From: G963676095 sp963676095
Lineage (GTDB): Bacteria > Bacteroidota > Bacteroidia > Bacteroidales > Prolixibacteraceae
Reading direction: 5' to 3'
Assembly (NCBI GenBank): GCA_963676095.1
Contig: OY781040.1
Coordinates: 4,712,001 to 4,776,000, forward strand
DNA length: 64,000 nucleotides
The translations under genes and the position numbers were made by a program. Below, in pieces: positions 36,427 through 45,100 of the stretch; position 1 is the first letter of the stretch; each line of letters opens with the position of its first letter. The notes beneath the pieces were generated by a model. The model saw only the letters and a list, made by a program, of their open reading frames with translations. It ran no database searches and was not told the DNA's origin.

Positions 36427-38925
36427 ATGAAAAAAACACTGGATACTTTTGTTTGCTTAGCGGTATTGGTTGGCATTATATTTCTGGGATCGGAATGTTC
36501 AAGAAATAAATCAACAGGTATGGCGGTCTCAGACATGTTTTTTTCAGACACGATCAAGGCAAGGGATTTTATGAAGAGGGGAGATGAGAAGAAGTGGTCA
36601 GATCCGGATTCCGCTTCTGTATGCTATCACCGGGCAATAACTTTGCTCCACGCTTATTCCGTCAGCAAGAATATTGAAATAATGATTGCATCCTGTTATT
36701 CAGGACTTGTTGCGATTAATAATTATAACGGGAATTATAAGCTTGCTGCGGCATATGATTCTGTTGTCGAACAGATCGGCGCAGCAACCGGGAATAAAGA
36801 TGTGATTGCCCAGTCATTGTTAAACAGGGGGCTTTTGTTTTATAATCAGAGTGAATATCCTTCAGCCCTGGAGTATTATAAACGGGCAGAAGATTTATGT
36901 TCTGAAACAGGTAATAAAAGATTGGCTGCAAAGATTCTTTCAAATCGTGCGATCATATTTTCGATACAAGGAGATCCGTATAGTGCCATTTCCTGCTTTT
37001 CCAAAACCAGGGAGATTGCAGAGTCTATTGGGAATAATGAATTATTGTCCGGGAGTGATATCAATCTTGGAATGATGTTCCATGATATGGGAAAGGATGA
37101 GCTTGCTATCGATTATTATGAAAAAGCAATTGAAATTTGCAAGAAGATCAAGGACGAAAATGGTATTATTATTTGCTATCAGAATATTGGAGATGTTTGG
37201 TTTAAGAGGAGCAATTTTGAAAAAGCCCTTGATGCTTTTGATGAGTCGCTCCAGCGTGCTAGCAGGATAGGAGACAAGTCTAATATGTCTAAAGGGTATC
37301 ATAATATTGGAGAGGTTTATTCTTTTCTGGGAGACTATGAAACAGCTATCAATGATTATGTAAGATCTGCAAATATTAAAAAAGAATTGAATGATCAATT
37401 AGGTATGGTTTCTGTTTACGCCAGTATTGGTAATCTTAAAGTACAGCTTGGCGAATATGACGAGGCCCTGAACTATTTTAATCAATCATTAGAGATAAGT
37501 CAGAAGCTAAAATGCCAGAATGAAATAGCGTTACGATATGGGGATTTGGCCAATGTCTATTCTTGCAAAAAGCAATGGGACAGAAGTTTGATGCTGGCAT
37601 TAAAATCATTGGAATCACACAAAACTTTACATTTTCAGGAGCAAATGACCGAATTATACGCTTTAATCGGGTCTATTTATGCAGGACTTTCGGATTATGA
37701 GAATGCCAGAAGATATCTTGATTTGTCATTGGAAAATAGTCATAGACGAGGAGATAAGCTCGGAATGTCTGTTGCATTGAATGCAATCGGGAACCTAATG
37801 GTTTCGGAACTGGAACAGGCAAAAGATACGAATAAAACAGCTTTTTATCAGGAGGCCGTCAGATATGGAGAAACTGCGCTGTCTTTGTCAAAAGCGGAAA
37901 ATGCCCTGCCTACGCAATTGGAAAATATACGTTTTTTGATTAATGCATACAAGAATACAGGTGATTACAAAAGGGCATTAACTCTTTCAGAAGAGTCTCT
38001 ATCCATTAATGATAGCATCCTGAACAAAGAGAAAAATAAAGCATTAGTTCTTGCTGAAGTTAAATGGAATGCTGGAAAGAAGCAACAGGAAATAACCCGG
38101 CTGAGAAAAGAATGGGAAATACAGGATAACGTAATTAGGCAAAAGGAAAAAGAAAACAGCCTAAAAAATTTAGTCATCGGACTTTTGGGAACAATTGTCC
38201 TGTTAACGCTCATTACCGGCTTTTCTATATTCAAGTATTTTCAGAAAAAGAGAGATATCCTGTTTCAGAAACAGCTTGCAAATATGACTTTTCTCCGGAT
38301 GCAAAGTATTCGTAACCGGATGTCACCGCATTTCTTTTTCAATGTACTAAGTATTATTTCGTCCGAAGCTTCCGATCCTGTCCTCGTAAAGAAAAACCTG
38401 GACCGGTTATCCTTACTGTTGCGTAAATCTATTGAGAATATTGAGCAGACAGCAATCCCGTTAAAAGAAGAGATTGATATCGTAAAAGCGTATATTGAAC
38501 TTCAACGGCAACGCATTCCCGGGGCTTTCGATGTCGATTTTGATTTACAGCCTGAGGTTGGGTTAAACCGTCCGGTATTGGCCATGATGATACAAATCCC
38601 GGTGGAGAATGCTATTAAGCACGGGCTGATGCCCCTTGTTGGAAAGAAAAAGCTTCAGATTGTGATTGAACAATCTGAAAAGGGTGGACTTATCGTTTTG
38701 ATCCGGGATAACGGCATTGGATTGAAAGCTTCCCGTGGAAGGTCGACTGGTACAGGCACGGGGTTGAAGGTTTTGCTCCAGACAATCGCTTTGTTCAATC
38801 AAAAGAATAAAGAAAAAATTGAATTTACTATTGATCAAAACTCCCCGGACAAACTGGGACAGACAGGGGTCAGCGTGCGGGTATTTATTCCGGAAGGCTT
38901 TTTTTTTAACCAAAACGTGGCGTGA
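36427..38925 (+). CDS. TPR-repeat sensor histidine kinase of the LytS/YehU type
   Basis: An 832-aa membrane kinase. An N-terminal hydrophobic segment (about 5-25) directs a large sensor part outward. About nine TPR-type repeats follow (about 60-515), with repeated motifs such as ALEYYKRAEDL and ALDAFDESL. After a coiled-coil stretch (about 535-575) comes one transmembrane helix (about 579-602) and a cytoplasmic His_kinase domain with the phospho-acceptor H635 in SPHFFFN (NPHFLFN is canonical). The HATPase domain follows (about 690-825: PVENAIKHG, DNGIGL, TGTGLKVL). Its stop codon overlaps the start of the response-regulator gene by one base, so the two were a kinase-regulator pair. That regulator is now split by an insertion sequence, so the kinase probably lacks its partner. 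Confidence 0.9.
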   Translation: MKKTLDTFVCLAVLVGIIFLGSECSRNKSTGMAVSDMFFSDTIKARDFMKRGDEKKWSDPDSASVCYHRAITLLHAYSVSKNIEIMIASCYSGLVAINNYNGNYKLAAAYDSVVEQIGAATGNKDVIAQSLLNRGLLFYNQSEYPSALEYYKRAEDLCSETGNKRLAAKILSNRAIIFSIQGDPYSAISCFSKTREIAESIGNNELLSGSDINLGMMFHDMGKDELAIDYYEKAIEICKKIKDENGIIICYQNIGDVWFKRSNFEKALDAFDESLQRASRIGDKSNMSKGYHNIGEVYSFLGDYETAINDYVRSANIKKELNDQLGMVSVYASIGNLKVQLGEYDEALNYFNQSLEISQKLKCQNEIALRYGDLANVYSCKKQWDRSLMLALKSLESHKTLHFQEQMTELYALIGSIYAGLSDYENARRYLDLSLENSHRRGDKLGMSVALNAIGNLMVSELEQAKDTNKTAFYQEAVRYGETALSLSKAENALPTQLENIRFLINAYKNTGDYKRALTLSEESLSINDSILNKEKNKALVLAEVKWNAGKKQQEITRLRKEWEIQDNVIRQKEKENSLKNLVIGLLGTIVLLTLITGFSIFKYFQKKRDILFQKQLANMTFLRMQSIRNRMSPHFFFNVLSIISSEASDPVLVKKNLDRLSLLLRKSIENIEQTAIPLKEEIDIVKAYIELQRQRIPGAFDVDFDLQPEVGLNRPVLAMMIQIPVENAIKHGLMPLVGKKKLQIVIEQSEKGGLIVLIRDNGIGLKASRGRSTGTGTGLKVLLQTIALFNQKNKEKIEFTIDQNSPDKLGQTGVSVRVFIPEGFFFNQNVA

Positions 38926-39072
38926 TGGAGGATGAAGAAACTATAAAAACGGTGATTATTGATGATGATAAAGAGTTTCTCTTTTCATTAAAGGAACATT
39001 TGTCTTTTTTTCCTGAAATAGATCTACTGGGAGAATCTTGTCAATATGAAAAGGCTAAAAGGCTTTTAATTA

Positions 39073-39097
39073 TACTTCATTTGGGATAAATTTCCGC
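39073..39097 (+). repeat. Left terminal inverted repeat of the IS630 element
   Basis: 25 bp starting TACTTC and ending GGGATAAATTTCCGC. It differs from the right end only in the four bases after TACTTC. The transposase stop codon (39077-39079) lies inside it. Confidence 0.93.
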
Positions 39098-40129
39098 ATG
39101 TTGATTTTCAAAAGATTGAAATTTTAGGGTCAATAAATTTTTCAGATCATCCATGTATTCTTGATTAATTGATTGAAAGAATGAGGTAATGGCATTATGA
39201 AAAAGGGTTGATGTTTCATAATATTTTGCGTACAGTATTTTTTTCTTAGTGAATTTCCATAAGCGTTCAATAATATTCAGGTTAGGGGAATAGGAAGGTA
39301 AAAACAGGAGGGTTATACCTAATTCCCTTGCTGCATTTTCAACTACTTTACAATGTTGATAACGGGCATTGTCCAGAACAATTTTCAGGGGTAAATCCAC
39401 ATAAACTTCCCGGAGTTGTTTAAAAAATGCAATAATGGTTTCTGCATTAATAAAAGTAGTGTTGTTCAGGGTTATAATTTGTTTTGTAATAGCATCAACA
39501 GCTCCCAGTACATTGATCCGGTTGCGCCCAGAAGAGGCTTTGATGAATAAACGGGCAACACACCACAAGGCGCAAATAAAAGGTTCCAGAATAAAATGGG
39601 CCGCATCCATAAACAACAGGTGGCATTTCCCGTTCTGAGCTTCTTCAATGGCTGGTTCCAAGGTTGTTTTCATCCATAGCTGTTGTTTTTTGGCATCTGC
39701 TTTTGCCGGGATATGTCCCGTTTTGATATAACGCAATCCGTGCCGTTTCATAAAGGCACGAACCTGGGAAGGACTTCGGTCAATACCCGTCATCTTCTCA
39801 ATACGCCATTTGGCCTCATTGATACTCATCGGGGGCTGTTTGGTAAAAGATTCCAATATGCTGTCTGCATAGTTTTCCAGTTTACTTTTGTTCGTACCGT
39901 AACCAACCTTGCAAAGACTTTCAAAACCCTCTTGCACATAGCGTTTAGTCCAATAACCAACCAAATCCCGGTTTAGGTCCGCTAAAACTCCGATCTGCTC
40001 ATTAGACAGACCTGTGATAATCTTTAAATAAACGGCCTGTATTCTTTTTTGAACCATTGCATCAGGATAATGATATCTTTCATAATTTAGCCGTTGAATT
40101 TCGGCTCCGTCGAGATTTATTGGAAGCAT
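39077..40129 (-). CDS. IS630-family DDE transposase
   Basis: A 350-aa transposase. The N-terminal half holds two helix-turn-helix segments (about 25-65 and 100-135), of which the first recognises the terminal repeats in related elements. The catalytic domain has the triad D175 (FMDAAHF), D253 (LDNARYQ) and E288 (NIIERLWKF). The spacing between the last two is 34 residues, typical of IS630. No frameshift or internal stop is seen, so it is probably active. The stop codon lies within the terminal repeat, so coding sequence fills almost the whole element. Confidence 0.95.
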   Translation of the reverse strand: MLPINLDGAEIQRLNYERYHYPDAMVQKRIQAVYLKIITGLSNEQIGVLADLNRDLVGYWTKRYVQEGFESLCKVGYGTNKSKLENYADSILESFTKQPPMSINEAKWRIEKMTGIDRSPSQVRAFMKRHGLRYIKTGHIPAKADAKKQQLWMKTTLEPAIEEAQNGKCHLLFMDAAHFILEPFICALWCVARLFIKASSGRNRINVLGAVDAITKQIITLNNTTFINAETIIAFFKQLREVYVDLPLKIVLDNARYQHCKVVENAARELGITLLFLPSYSPNLNIIERLWKFTKKKILYAKYYETSTLFHNAITSFFQSINQEYMDDLKNLLTLKFQSFENQHAEIYPK

Positions 40130-40227
40130 ATCTTCTTTAGATTTTTGGTAGAACTAATTTGATATGCTTCTCTTTTTATTTTACGCCTCTCTTGACAAAG
40201 TTTTCAACTTTCTCTTGTTAATTATTT

Positions 40228-40252
40228 GCGGAAATTTATCCCGTGCGAAGTA
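40228..40252 (+). repeat. Right terminal inverted repeat of the IS630 element
   Basis: 25 bp, GCGGAAATTTATCCC then four variable bases then GAAGTA, matching the left end in inverse orientation at 21 of 25 positions. Confidence 0.93.
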
Positions 40253-40932
40253 TAGCAAAGAGCCTGACCTTGTTTTTCTTGATATCGAGTTGGGCGGGCG
40301 TAATGGCTTTGATTTACTGAGGGAAGTCAGGAACATAGGGTGTGATAATATGGATGTGATCTTTTACACCGCGTACGACAGGTACATGATTAACGCCCTG
40401 AGGGAATCCGCACTGGACTTCATGGTTAAGCCAATCAGGCATGAAGAGTTGAAAGAGGCGATAGAACGGTATAAGGCCCGGAATAAAAAATTTTTAACCA
40501 GTCAGTCGGGTGATCATTCCTTGAGCCTGCCTGGCGGTTCCGATACGGTGGCCCTTTCAACGAATATCGGGATGAAATTTATTGATAGAAACAAGATTGT
40601 TCTTTTTCAGTGTGCCAGGAAATCGCTAAGAGAAAAACCGGTTTGGGAGGCAATGATGTCTGATTTTTCGTTTTCGACATTATCGAAGGGAATAACAGCA
40701 AGAAAAATTTTGAGGTTTATGGGTGAAGATCGTTTTGTTGCAGTGAACCAATCCGTTATCGTGAATATGAATTATTTGTCGTTTGTCGAATTTAAAACCA
40801 GGGCATGTATCCTGTTACCTCCGTTCAATAAATTAAAGCTCACCGCTTCCCGGGCCCAGCTTGCCGGATTGAGAGGTAAGTTTGACTTACTCTGACCGGG
40901 CCTGTGTCGTTAAAAAACTGAATGGCTCTTTA

Positions 40933-40973
40933 TTCTGTCTACCAAAATTTCAGCCAAATTTTGGTAGACAGAA
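40933..40973. terminator. Perfect 18-bp inverted repeat after the interrupted regulator
   Basis: Bases 40933-40950 are the exact reverse complement of 40956-40973, with a 5-nt loop (CAGCC). It starts 38 nt after the regulator stop codon. The T run after it is poor, but a stem of this strength is probably a terminator. Confidence 0.6.
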
Positions 40974-41176
40974 GTCTTTGTTTTATAACGAAATTGTGTT
41001 CGTGGTAAATTGTAAATGATAAACAATGTGTTGAATTTAAATTATTTATGGTGAGTGATTTCAATTTTGGTAAACTTGAATTCAATCAAGAGCATAAAAA
41101 ACGCCTGCTAAATTTAAATAACTTTTTTTTGATGGCGCTAATCTAGTAGCGGGATGATAAAAATGTTCTGATTTCT

Positions 41177-41222
41177 ACTTAAATAACAAAGAGAGCCCGA
41201 AGGCTCTCTTTGTTATTTAAGT
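41177..41222. terminator. Perfect 21-bp hairpin with CGAA loop, downstream of the DUF4988-type lipoprotein gene
   Basis: 41177-41197 is the exact reverse complement of 41202-41222 around the 4-nt loop CGAA. It lies 31 nt after the lipoprotein stop codon and probably ends transcripts arriving from both sides of this convergent junction. The rest of 40896-41252 shows no gene. Confidence 0.75.
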
Positions 41223-41252
41223 AAAAAATTGATTTCACAAATTTTTTTTAAA

Positions 41253-43925
41253 TCAAGGCTGTGTTACAGTAATTTTCAGCGGAGAATCTGTTGTTGTAAA
41301 CGATTGTCCCCAGGATGTAGTATAAGTAATATTGTAGGTTACATTCAGTGCTGAGGTCAGAACAGTACCTGTGTAATCCCAGATGATATATCCCATGGTG
41401 TATGTCGGGCTTATGCCTGTTACGTAGCGGTTCCAGTCGATACCGAGGTTCGTGTCTGATATACTTGGTGTTTCAGTCATTGAGCTGATATCGATTAGTG
41501 TGGAAATATTAGTATAGTCTGTCAAGGTTTCGCTGGTTGCAAGATTTTTCACAGTAATACCATCCCATGGGGATTGTCCGACATAGTCGCTGACAGAATG
41601 AGAGCTCCATGACCATCCGTTGCGGGTATAATAGGTAAAGTTACCATAATCCTGGTTGAGGATGTCGATTGTGTTGCTGTACTCAATTTTGATCGGGTTC
41701 TTGAACTGTACATAGAACGTATGCGTGTAGGTTGATACTTGAGAAGATGCATCATTCTCGTAAATAACAGTCAATGTAACCGGTATCGGGGTACCTTCAA
41801 CATAGGTGGAGTAGTTGCTCGTCAGCTTAATGGTGGAACCTGAAATCTGGACTCCAGTGTATGAACCATTAATAGTATAAAAATGGCTGTTGATGCTTAA
41901 TGAACTTCCAGTGCTTGGAGCAGGTGACGGGATCAACGTGCTGACGTCAAATCCGTCATTCAGATCGCCTTCAAGGCTCCAGTCTCCTCCTGATTCTTTT
42001 CCGTAAACATACATGGAAGTCAGTCCTGTATTCCAGTATGAGCTTACTTTGGAGGCATCCCAGTCAACATAACCATCAGCTACGGTAATCGTATATTTAA
42101 TGTACCACTTGCTGCCATCAACGGTCGTATAAGTGCGGGTTGCTGAATAGGTTCCTGCGGCAACGCTTGGAAGTATTTTTACGGTTACTGTTGTTCCTGC
42201 AACCAAGGCTCCAGACGATCCGCTTGAGATACTTCCTCCATTGAATGAAATACCTGTCGGACAATCATCGGAAACGGCAACAGATGTATGTGATAGACCC
42301 GCATTATCGATTGCGTTGATCAGGAGGTCTTCACTGAAGCCGTCGGCAGCGAGGTTAATCGTGTTGCCTCGGTAATAGGTTCCGATTGTTTTCTCGAGTA
42401 CCGTAGTTTCTGTTGGGATGCGGTCAAGAGCTTCTACATAAATTGTCCCAGTTTGAACTGTGGTGCTGTTGACTTTCAGTGTGACTGCAATTTTTGCAAT
42501 TTTTCCCACGGCTGCAGCCTGGTTGTCTTTTACCTTGATGTTGTTTCCGTCTAACTCAAAATAAGCGTTATTAGTCCAGCTTGATGTGCTTACCAAGGCA
42601 TAGGAATAATTACAAGCAAAGAAGTCGGACAGTTCTACTTTTGTTGACCCGTGTGTGTAGTAAGAGGTGGCATTCAGGTTGATGCCGTCTGTATTTTTAT
42701 ATCCAACACTCCAGTCGCCTGTAGTTACACCGATTGCTGCATAGCTTTCATTTGCAGTTTTGGATATTGTTACGTCATCAATATTAATATCTTCAAAATC
42801 GGCAAACACATAATTAGAATAAACATATTCTGAATCATTATTGTCATCGACAGAATTATTTTTCAGGACTAATGCATAGTAGTCTAGCTTGGAGTCATCT
42901 GAATTTTCGAGGTCCCCAGTATAACTGACTTTCAATGTTCCACCTTGGTATGAAACTTTGTTTACTGCAAGGAAACTGGAGCTACTTCTTGTCATGACAG
43001 TGGCCGTTTGTTTGCTTAAGCCTTCAATCGAGAAGTTAGATTCCTGGACGCTGGCAGGATTTACCTGATACGCTAAGGTAACGGTTGGGTTGCTGATAAG
43101 CGTTGTGTTGTCCATCAAGATGGGGGCATAGATGTACGAAACACCTTCTGCCGAAGCATAAGTAGGAACAAAAGCTATACTTGAGACATACTGGGATGCA
43201 ACAGGTATTGCTATTGAAGTAACTGTACCGTCTTGATCTGTAATAGCAATTGTATAATAAGTACCGGCTTCGTTCAATACTGCCATAATACTTCCTGCAT
43301 TGGCCAGAACTCCTGTTGATATGCCATTTATATACCAGTAGCCATCTACGATTGTAACAACATCGCCAGTGGCTTTGGTTTTTGTATCCGTGTCACCAAT
43401 CCACCAGTCTCCGTTTTCACCGATGTATGGAGTAAGACCATCAGTCCCGTTCGTTCCGGTTGCACAGACTTCGGTATCGGTTTCACCAATCCACCAATTC
43501 CCGTTTTCACCAATGTACGGAGTTGAACCGTTAGTTCCATCGGTTCCATCGGTTCCATCGGTTCCTACTGCGATTGTTCCGGTATCTTCTCCATTAATAT
43601 ACCAGTTGCCATTTGAGCCGATGGTGACTACAGACGAAGTCCCGTCAGTCCCGTCAGTTCCATTTGTGATGGTATAAGAATTTCCGTCAGAGAAAGTGAT
43701 AGTTAATCCTGACGTCGTTGAGGTTACGCTGGTGACAACTTTCCCGTCTGATATCTCACTTGTAATATCGCTCAGGCTGGCTGATAATTTGTCAATTTGA
43801 CTTTGCAGGTTGTCGATGTCATCGTCATAATCTTTACAGGAAGTTACAAGCCCGACCGTAATTGCCAGGAACAAAAACCACTTCCTTACAAACGCGGCTT
43901 TCGTAATTTTTTGCATTTTTTTCAT
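41253..43925 (-). CDS. Large surface lipoprotein with DUF4988-type N-terminus and collagen-like Gly-Thr-Asp repeats
   Basis: An 890-aa lipoprotein. The signal ends VGLVTSC (Cys near residue 30) and is followed at once by KDYDDDID, an acidic start like the Bacteroidota lipoprotein surface-export signal. A short coiled coil (about 38-60) leads to a DUF4988/PL29-type N-terminal module. That module contains triplet runs of G-T-D and two 30-residue repeats built on TPYIGENGxWWIG (about 80-205). The rest (about 210-890) is beta-rich, probably several immunoglobulin-like or adhesin domains, with no catalytic motif that I recognise. Adhesion or glycan binding is inference. It is divergent from an HTH/S24 regulator, and paired palindromes lie in the shared upstream region. 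Confidence 0.8.
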   Translation of the reverse strand: MKKMQKITKAAFVRKWFLFLAITVGLVTSCKDYDDDIDNLQSQIDKLSASLSDITSEISDGKVVTSVTSTTSGLTITFSDGNSYTITNGTDGTDGTSSVVTIGSNGNWYINGEDTGTIAVGTDGTDGTDGTNGSTPYIGENGNWWIGETDTEVCATGTNGTDGLTPYIGENGDWWIGDTDTKTKATGDVVTIVDGYWYINGISTGVLANAGSIMAVLNEAGTYYTIAITDQDGTVTSIAIPVASQYVSSIAFVPTYASAEGVSYIYAPILMDNTTLISNPTVTLAYQVNPASVQESNFSIEGLSKQTATVMTRSSSSFLAVNKVSYQGGTLKVSYTGDLENSDDSKLDYYALVLKNNSVDDNNDSEYVYSNYVFADFEDINIDDVTISKTANESYAAIGVTTGDWSVGYKNTDGINLNATSYYTHGSTKVELSDFFACNYSYALVSTSSWTNNAYFELDGNNIKVKDNQAAAVGKIAKIAVTLKVNSTTVQTGTIYVEALDRIPTETTVLEKTIGTYYRGNTINLAADGFSEDLLINAIDNAGLSHTSVAVSDDCPTGISFNGGSISSGSSGALVAGTTVTVKILPSVAAGTYSATRTYTTVDGSKWYIKYTITVADGYVDWDASKVSSYWNTGLTSMYVYGKESGGDWSLEGDLNDGFDVSTLIPSPAPSTGSSLSINSHFYTINGSYTGVQISGSTIKLTSNYSTYVEGTPIPVTLTVIYENDASSQVSTYTHTFYVQFKNPIKIEYSNTIDILNQDYGNFTYYTRNGWSWSSHSVSDYVGQSPWDGITVKNLATSETLTDYTNISTLIDISSMTETPSISDTNLGIDWNRYVTGISPTYTMGYIIWDYTGTVLTSALNVTYNITYTTSWGQSFTTTDSPLKITVTQP
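43393..43523 (-). repeat. Tandem 90-bp repeat inside the lipoprotein gene
   Basis: The segments at 43393-43433 and 43483-43523 are near-identical and exactly 90 nt apart, encoding the two 30-residue TPYIGENGxWWIG units. Next to them a 9-nt unit encoding D-G-T is repeated three times (about 43536-43565). Both arrays keep the reading frame when copies are gained or lost. Confidence 0.8.
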
Positions 43926-44019
43926 AATTATAAAAATTAGTAATTCATAAATTAATTGTGGTAATCTACATATGAAAAGATGTCTTTATTGTTGTGTATG
44001 GATTGGTCAATTAATTGTA

Positions 44020-44027
44020 TATCTTTG
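44020..44027 (+). promoter_or_regulatory. Candidate -7 box for the HTH/S24 regulator gene
   Basis: TATCTTTG fits TAnnTTTG, 151 nt before the regulator start. If used, both upstream palindromes lie between the promoter and the gene. No good -33 element is seen. Confidence 0.3.
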
Positions 44028-44087
44028 CCCCCATTGAAAACAAAAGGTGGAATAAATTGTATTATTAAGGTTTTTTTAGTCATAAGA

Positions 44088-44104
44088 TGCAATATTTAGT
44101 TGCA
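44088..44104. promoter_or_regulatory. Candidate operator O1 (17-bp palindrome)
   Basis: TGCAATATTTAGTTGCA, inverted arms TGCAA/TTGCA. It begins exactly 21 bp before a second site of the same design, so both would face the same side of the helix. The shared pattern is TRCAATATTWARTTGYA. Confidence 0.6.
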
Positions 44105-44108
44105 AAAC

Positions 44109-44125
44109 TACAATATTAAATTGTA
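44109..44125. promoter_or_regulatory. Candidate operator O2 (17-bp palindrome)
   Basis: TACAATATTAAATTGTA, inverted arms TACAAT/ATTGTA. It lies 53 nt before the HTH/S24 regulator start and 183 nt from the divergent lipoprotein start. A near copy in inverse orientation is found after the regulator gene. Confidence 0.65.
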
Positions 44126-44178
44126 AAGACAAGCGATTTCTTTTTTTTTATTGAAAAATTTAAAACTGGTTTTTTGAG

Positions 44179-44823
44179 ATGGATAGTTGGACAAGACTGG
44201 AACAGGTTATTGGTTGGAGTGGTCTGACAATAAACGCTTTTGCTCTTTCTTTGGGGCTAAAGAGAGCAGAGAATTTGTACCAGATAAAAAAAGGGAAGAA
44301 TGCTATAAGCAAAGATTTGGCCGAACTTATTTCAACTAAATATTGTAATATCAGTAAGTCGTGGTTACTTACCGGAGAAGGGACTATGTTTATGGGGGAA
44401 GATAAACCGATCGAACGTGGCGCTTTGCCAGGTAAGGGAATACCTTATTACGAGTTTGTGCCTGTCTCTTCTGGAGGAGAAGAAATATTTTCAAATCCTC
44501 TCTATTATGTCGATATACCTATGCTTTCCCATTGTGATATTGCAATTCCATGCGTTGGTGATTCAATGTCCCCTGATATACCGTCAGGAGCTGTTGTACT
44601 TTTAAAGGAGATAGATCCGGAACTCATTCTTTCTGGGGAGATCTACTTTATCGTTACAGATGCTTATAGTGTTATACGGAAGATCAGATCGGTTGATGGT
44701 GACGATTCCAGGTTAAGATTGTTGCCGGGGAACGTAGGTGCATATGATGAATTGGTTCTGAAAAAGTCTTTTATCAGGAGATTATTTCTTGTAAAAGGAG
44801 TTGTCTCTCCCAAAGTTTTGTAG
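44179..44823 (+). CDS. HTH transcription regulator with C-terminal S24 (LexA/CI-like) domain
   Basis: A 214-aa putative repressor. The N-terminal helix-turn-helix (about 5-70) contains INAFALSLGLKRAENLYQIK and ISKSWLLTGEG, like the XRE-type regulators common in Bacteroidota. The C-terminal peptidase-S24-like domain (about 110-205) keeps the dyad S129 (GDSMSP) and K168 (VIRKI). No Ala-Gly or Cys-Gly cleavage site is evident in the linker, so it may dimerise or sense without self-cleavage. Pairs of 17-bp palindromes lie before and after the gene, consistent with self-control and control of both neighbours. No phage genes are near, so a prophage CI role is not supported. Confidence 0.82.
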   Translation: MDSWTRLEQVIGWSGLTINAFALSLGLKRAENLYQIKKGKNAISKDLAELISTKYCNISKSWLLTGEGTMFMGEDKPIERGALPGKGIPYYEFVPVSSGGEEIFSNPLYYVDIPMLSHCDIAIPCVGDSMSPDIPSGAVVLLKEIDPELILSGEIYFIVTDAYSVIRKIRSVDGDDSRLRLLPGNVGAYDELVLKKSFIRRLFLVKGVVSPKVL

Positions 44824-44829
44824 AAAAAG

Positions 44830-44846
44830 TGCAATATTTTTTGAAA
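44830..44846. promoter_or_regulatory. Candidate operator O3 (weak copy)
   Basis: TGCAATATTTTTTGAAA keeps the left half of O1 but has a degenerate right half. It begins 7 nt after the regulator stop and 20 bp before O4. Confidence 0.4.
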
Positions 44847-44849
44847 TAT

Positions 44850-44866
44850 GACAATTTTATATTGTA
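44850..44866. promoter_or_regulatory. Candidate operator O4 (17-bp near-palindrome)
   Basis: GACAATTTTATATTGTA. Its reverse complement matches O2 at 15 of 17 positions. It lies 234 nt upstream of the second LytTR gene. The remaining sequence up to 45100 shows no gene. Confidence 0.6.
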
Positions 44867-45100
44867 ATATTTGTAGGAATTCGCAAAATTTTTCGGAAAT
44901 TAGCCTGGGGTAATTTATGTCTTGTTAAGATGTTCTGTTTTATATAGAATGGTTATTGCAAAGAAAGGGAATAAACTTCCGGCCATTTTTATTTAAAGGC
45001 AGAAAGTGGATATTGTGTGCGTTTATATCTGCTGTTTTTCCATTACGCCTTGTGCGCGTGTGTATGTATTGGGGATTAGCCATCTTAATAAAAATATTTT

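Larger units (their letters stand above)
39073..40252 (-). mobile_element. Complete IS630-family insertion sequence, 1,180 bp
   Basis: The element is bounded by imperfect 25-bp inverted repeats (39073-39097 and 40228-40252) and flanked by the target duplication TA (39071-39072 and 40253-40254), the hallmark of IS630/Tc1-mariner transposition. It carries one transposase gene, intact, in the direction opposite to the gene it interrupts. Intact ends, intact transposase and an unrotted target gene all point to a recent insertion. Confidence 0.95.
38925..40895 (+). pseudogene. LytTR-family response regulator interrupted by an IS630-type element
   Basis: The 5' part (38925-39072, 49 codons) gives the receiver N-terminus with the acidic pocket IIDDD. 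The 3' part (40255-40895) continues with the phosphoacceptor Asp in LVFLDIE, the receiver end (VKP) and a complete LytTR DNA-binding domain to residue 262. Removing the element and one TA copy leaves 789 nt, exactly 263 codons, in one frame. The joined protein then aligns without gaps over the first 60 residues to the LytTR protein encoded at 45101. The 5' piece now stops at 39087-39089 inside the element. An ATG inside the element (40164) reads in frame into the 3' piece, so a truncated receiver plus LytTR fragment might still be made. The start overlaps the kinase stop by one base. Confidence 0.93.

Noticed and set aside
40164..40895. A 243-aa frame that looks like an independent LytTR regulator gene
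   Set aside because: Its first ~30 codons lie inside the IS630 right end; it is the 3' part of the interrupted regulator, annotated as such.
43393..43565. Possible CRISPR-like or short repeat array
   Set aside because: The repeats are in-frame coding units (collagen-like D-G-T and 30-aa modules), without spacers.
44179..44823. Prophage CI-type repressor marking a prophage
   Set aside because: No integrase, phage structural or lysis genes nearby; such HTH/S24 regulators are common chromosomal genes in Bacteroidota.
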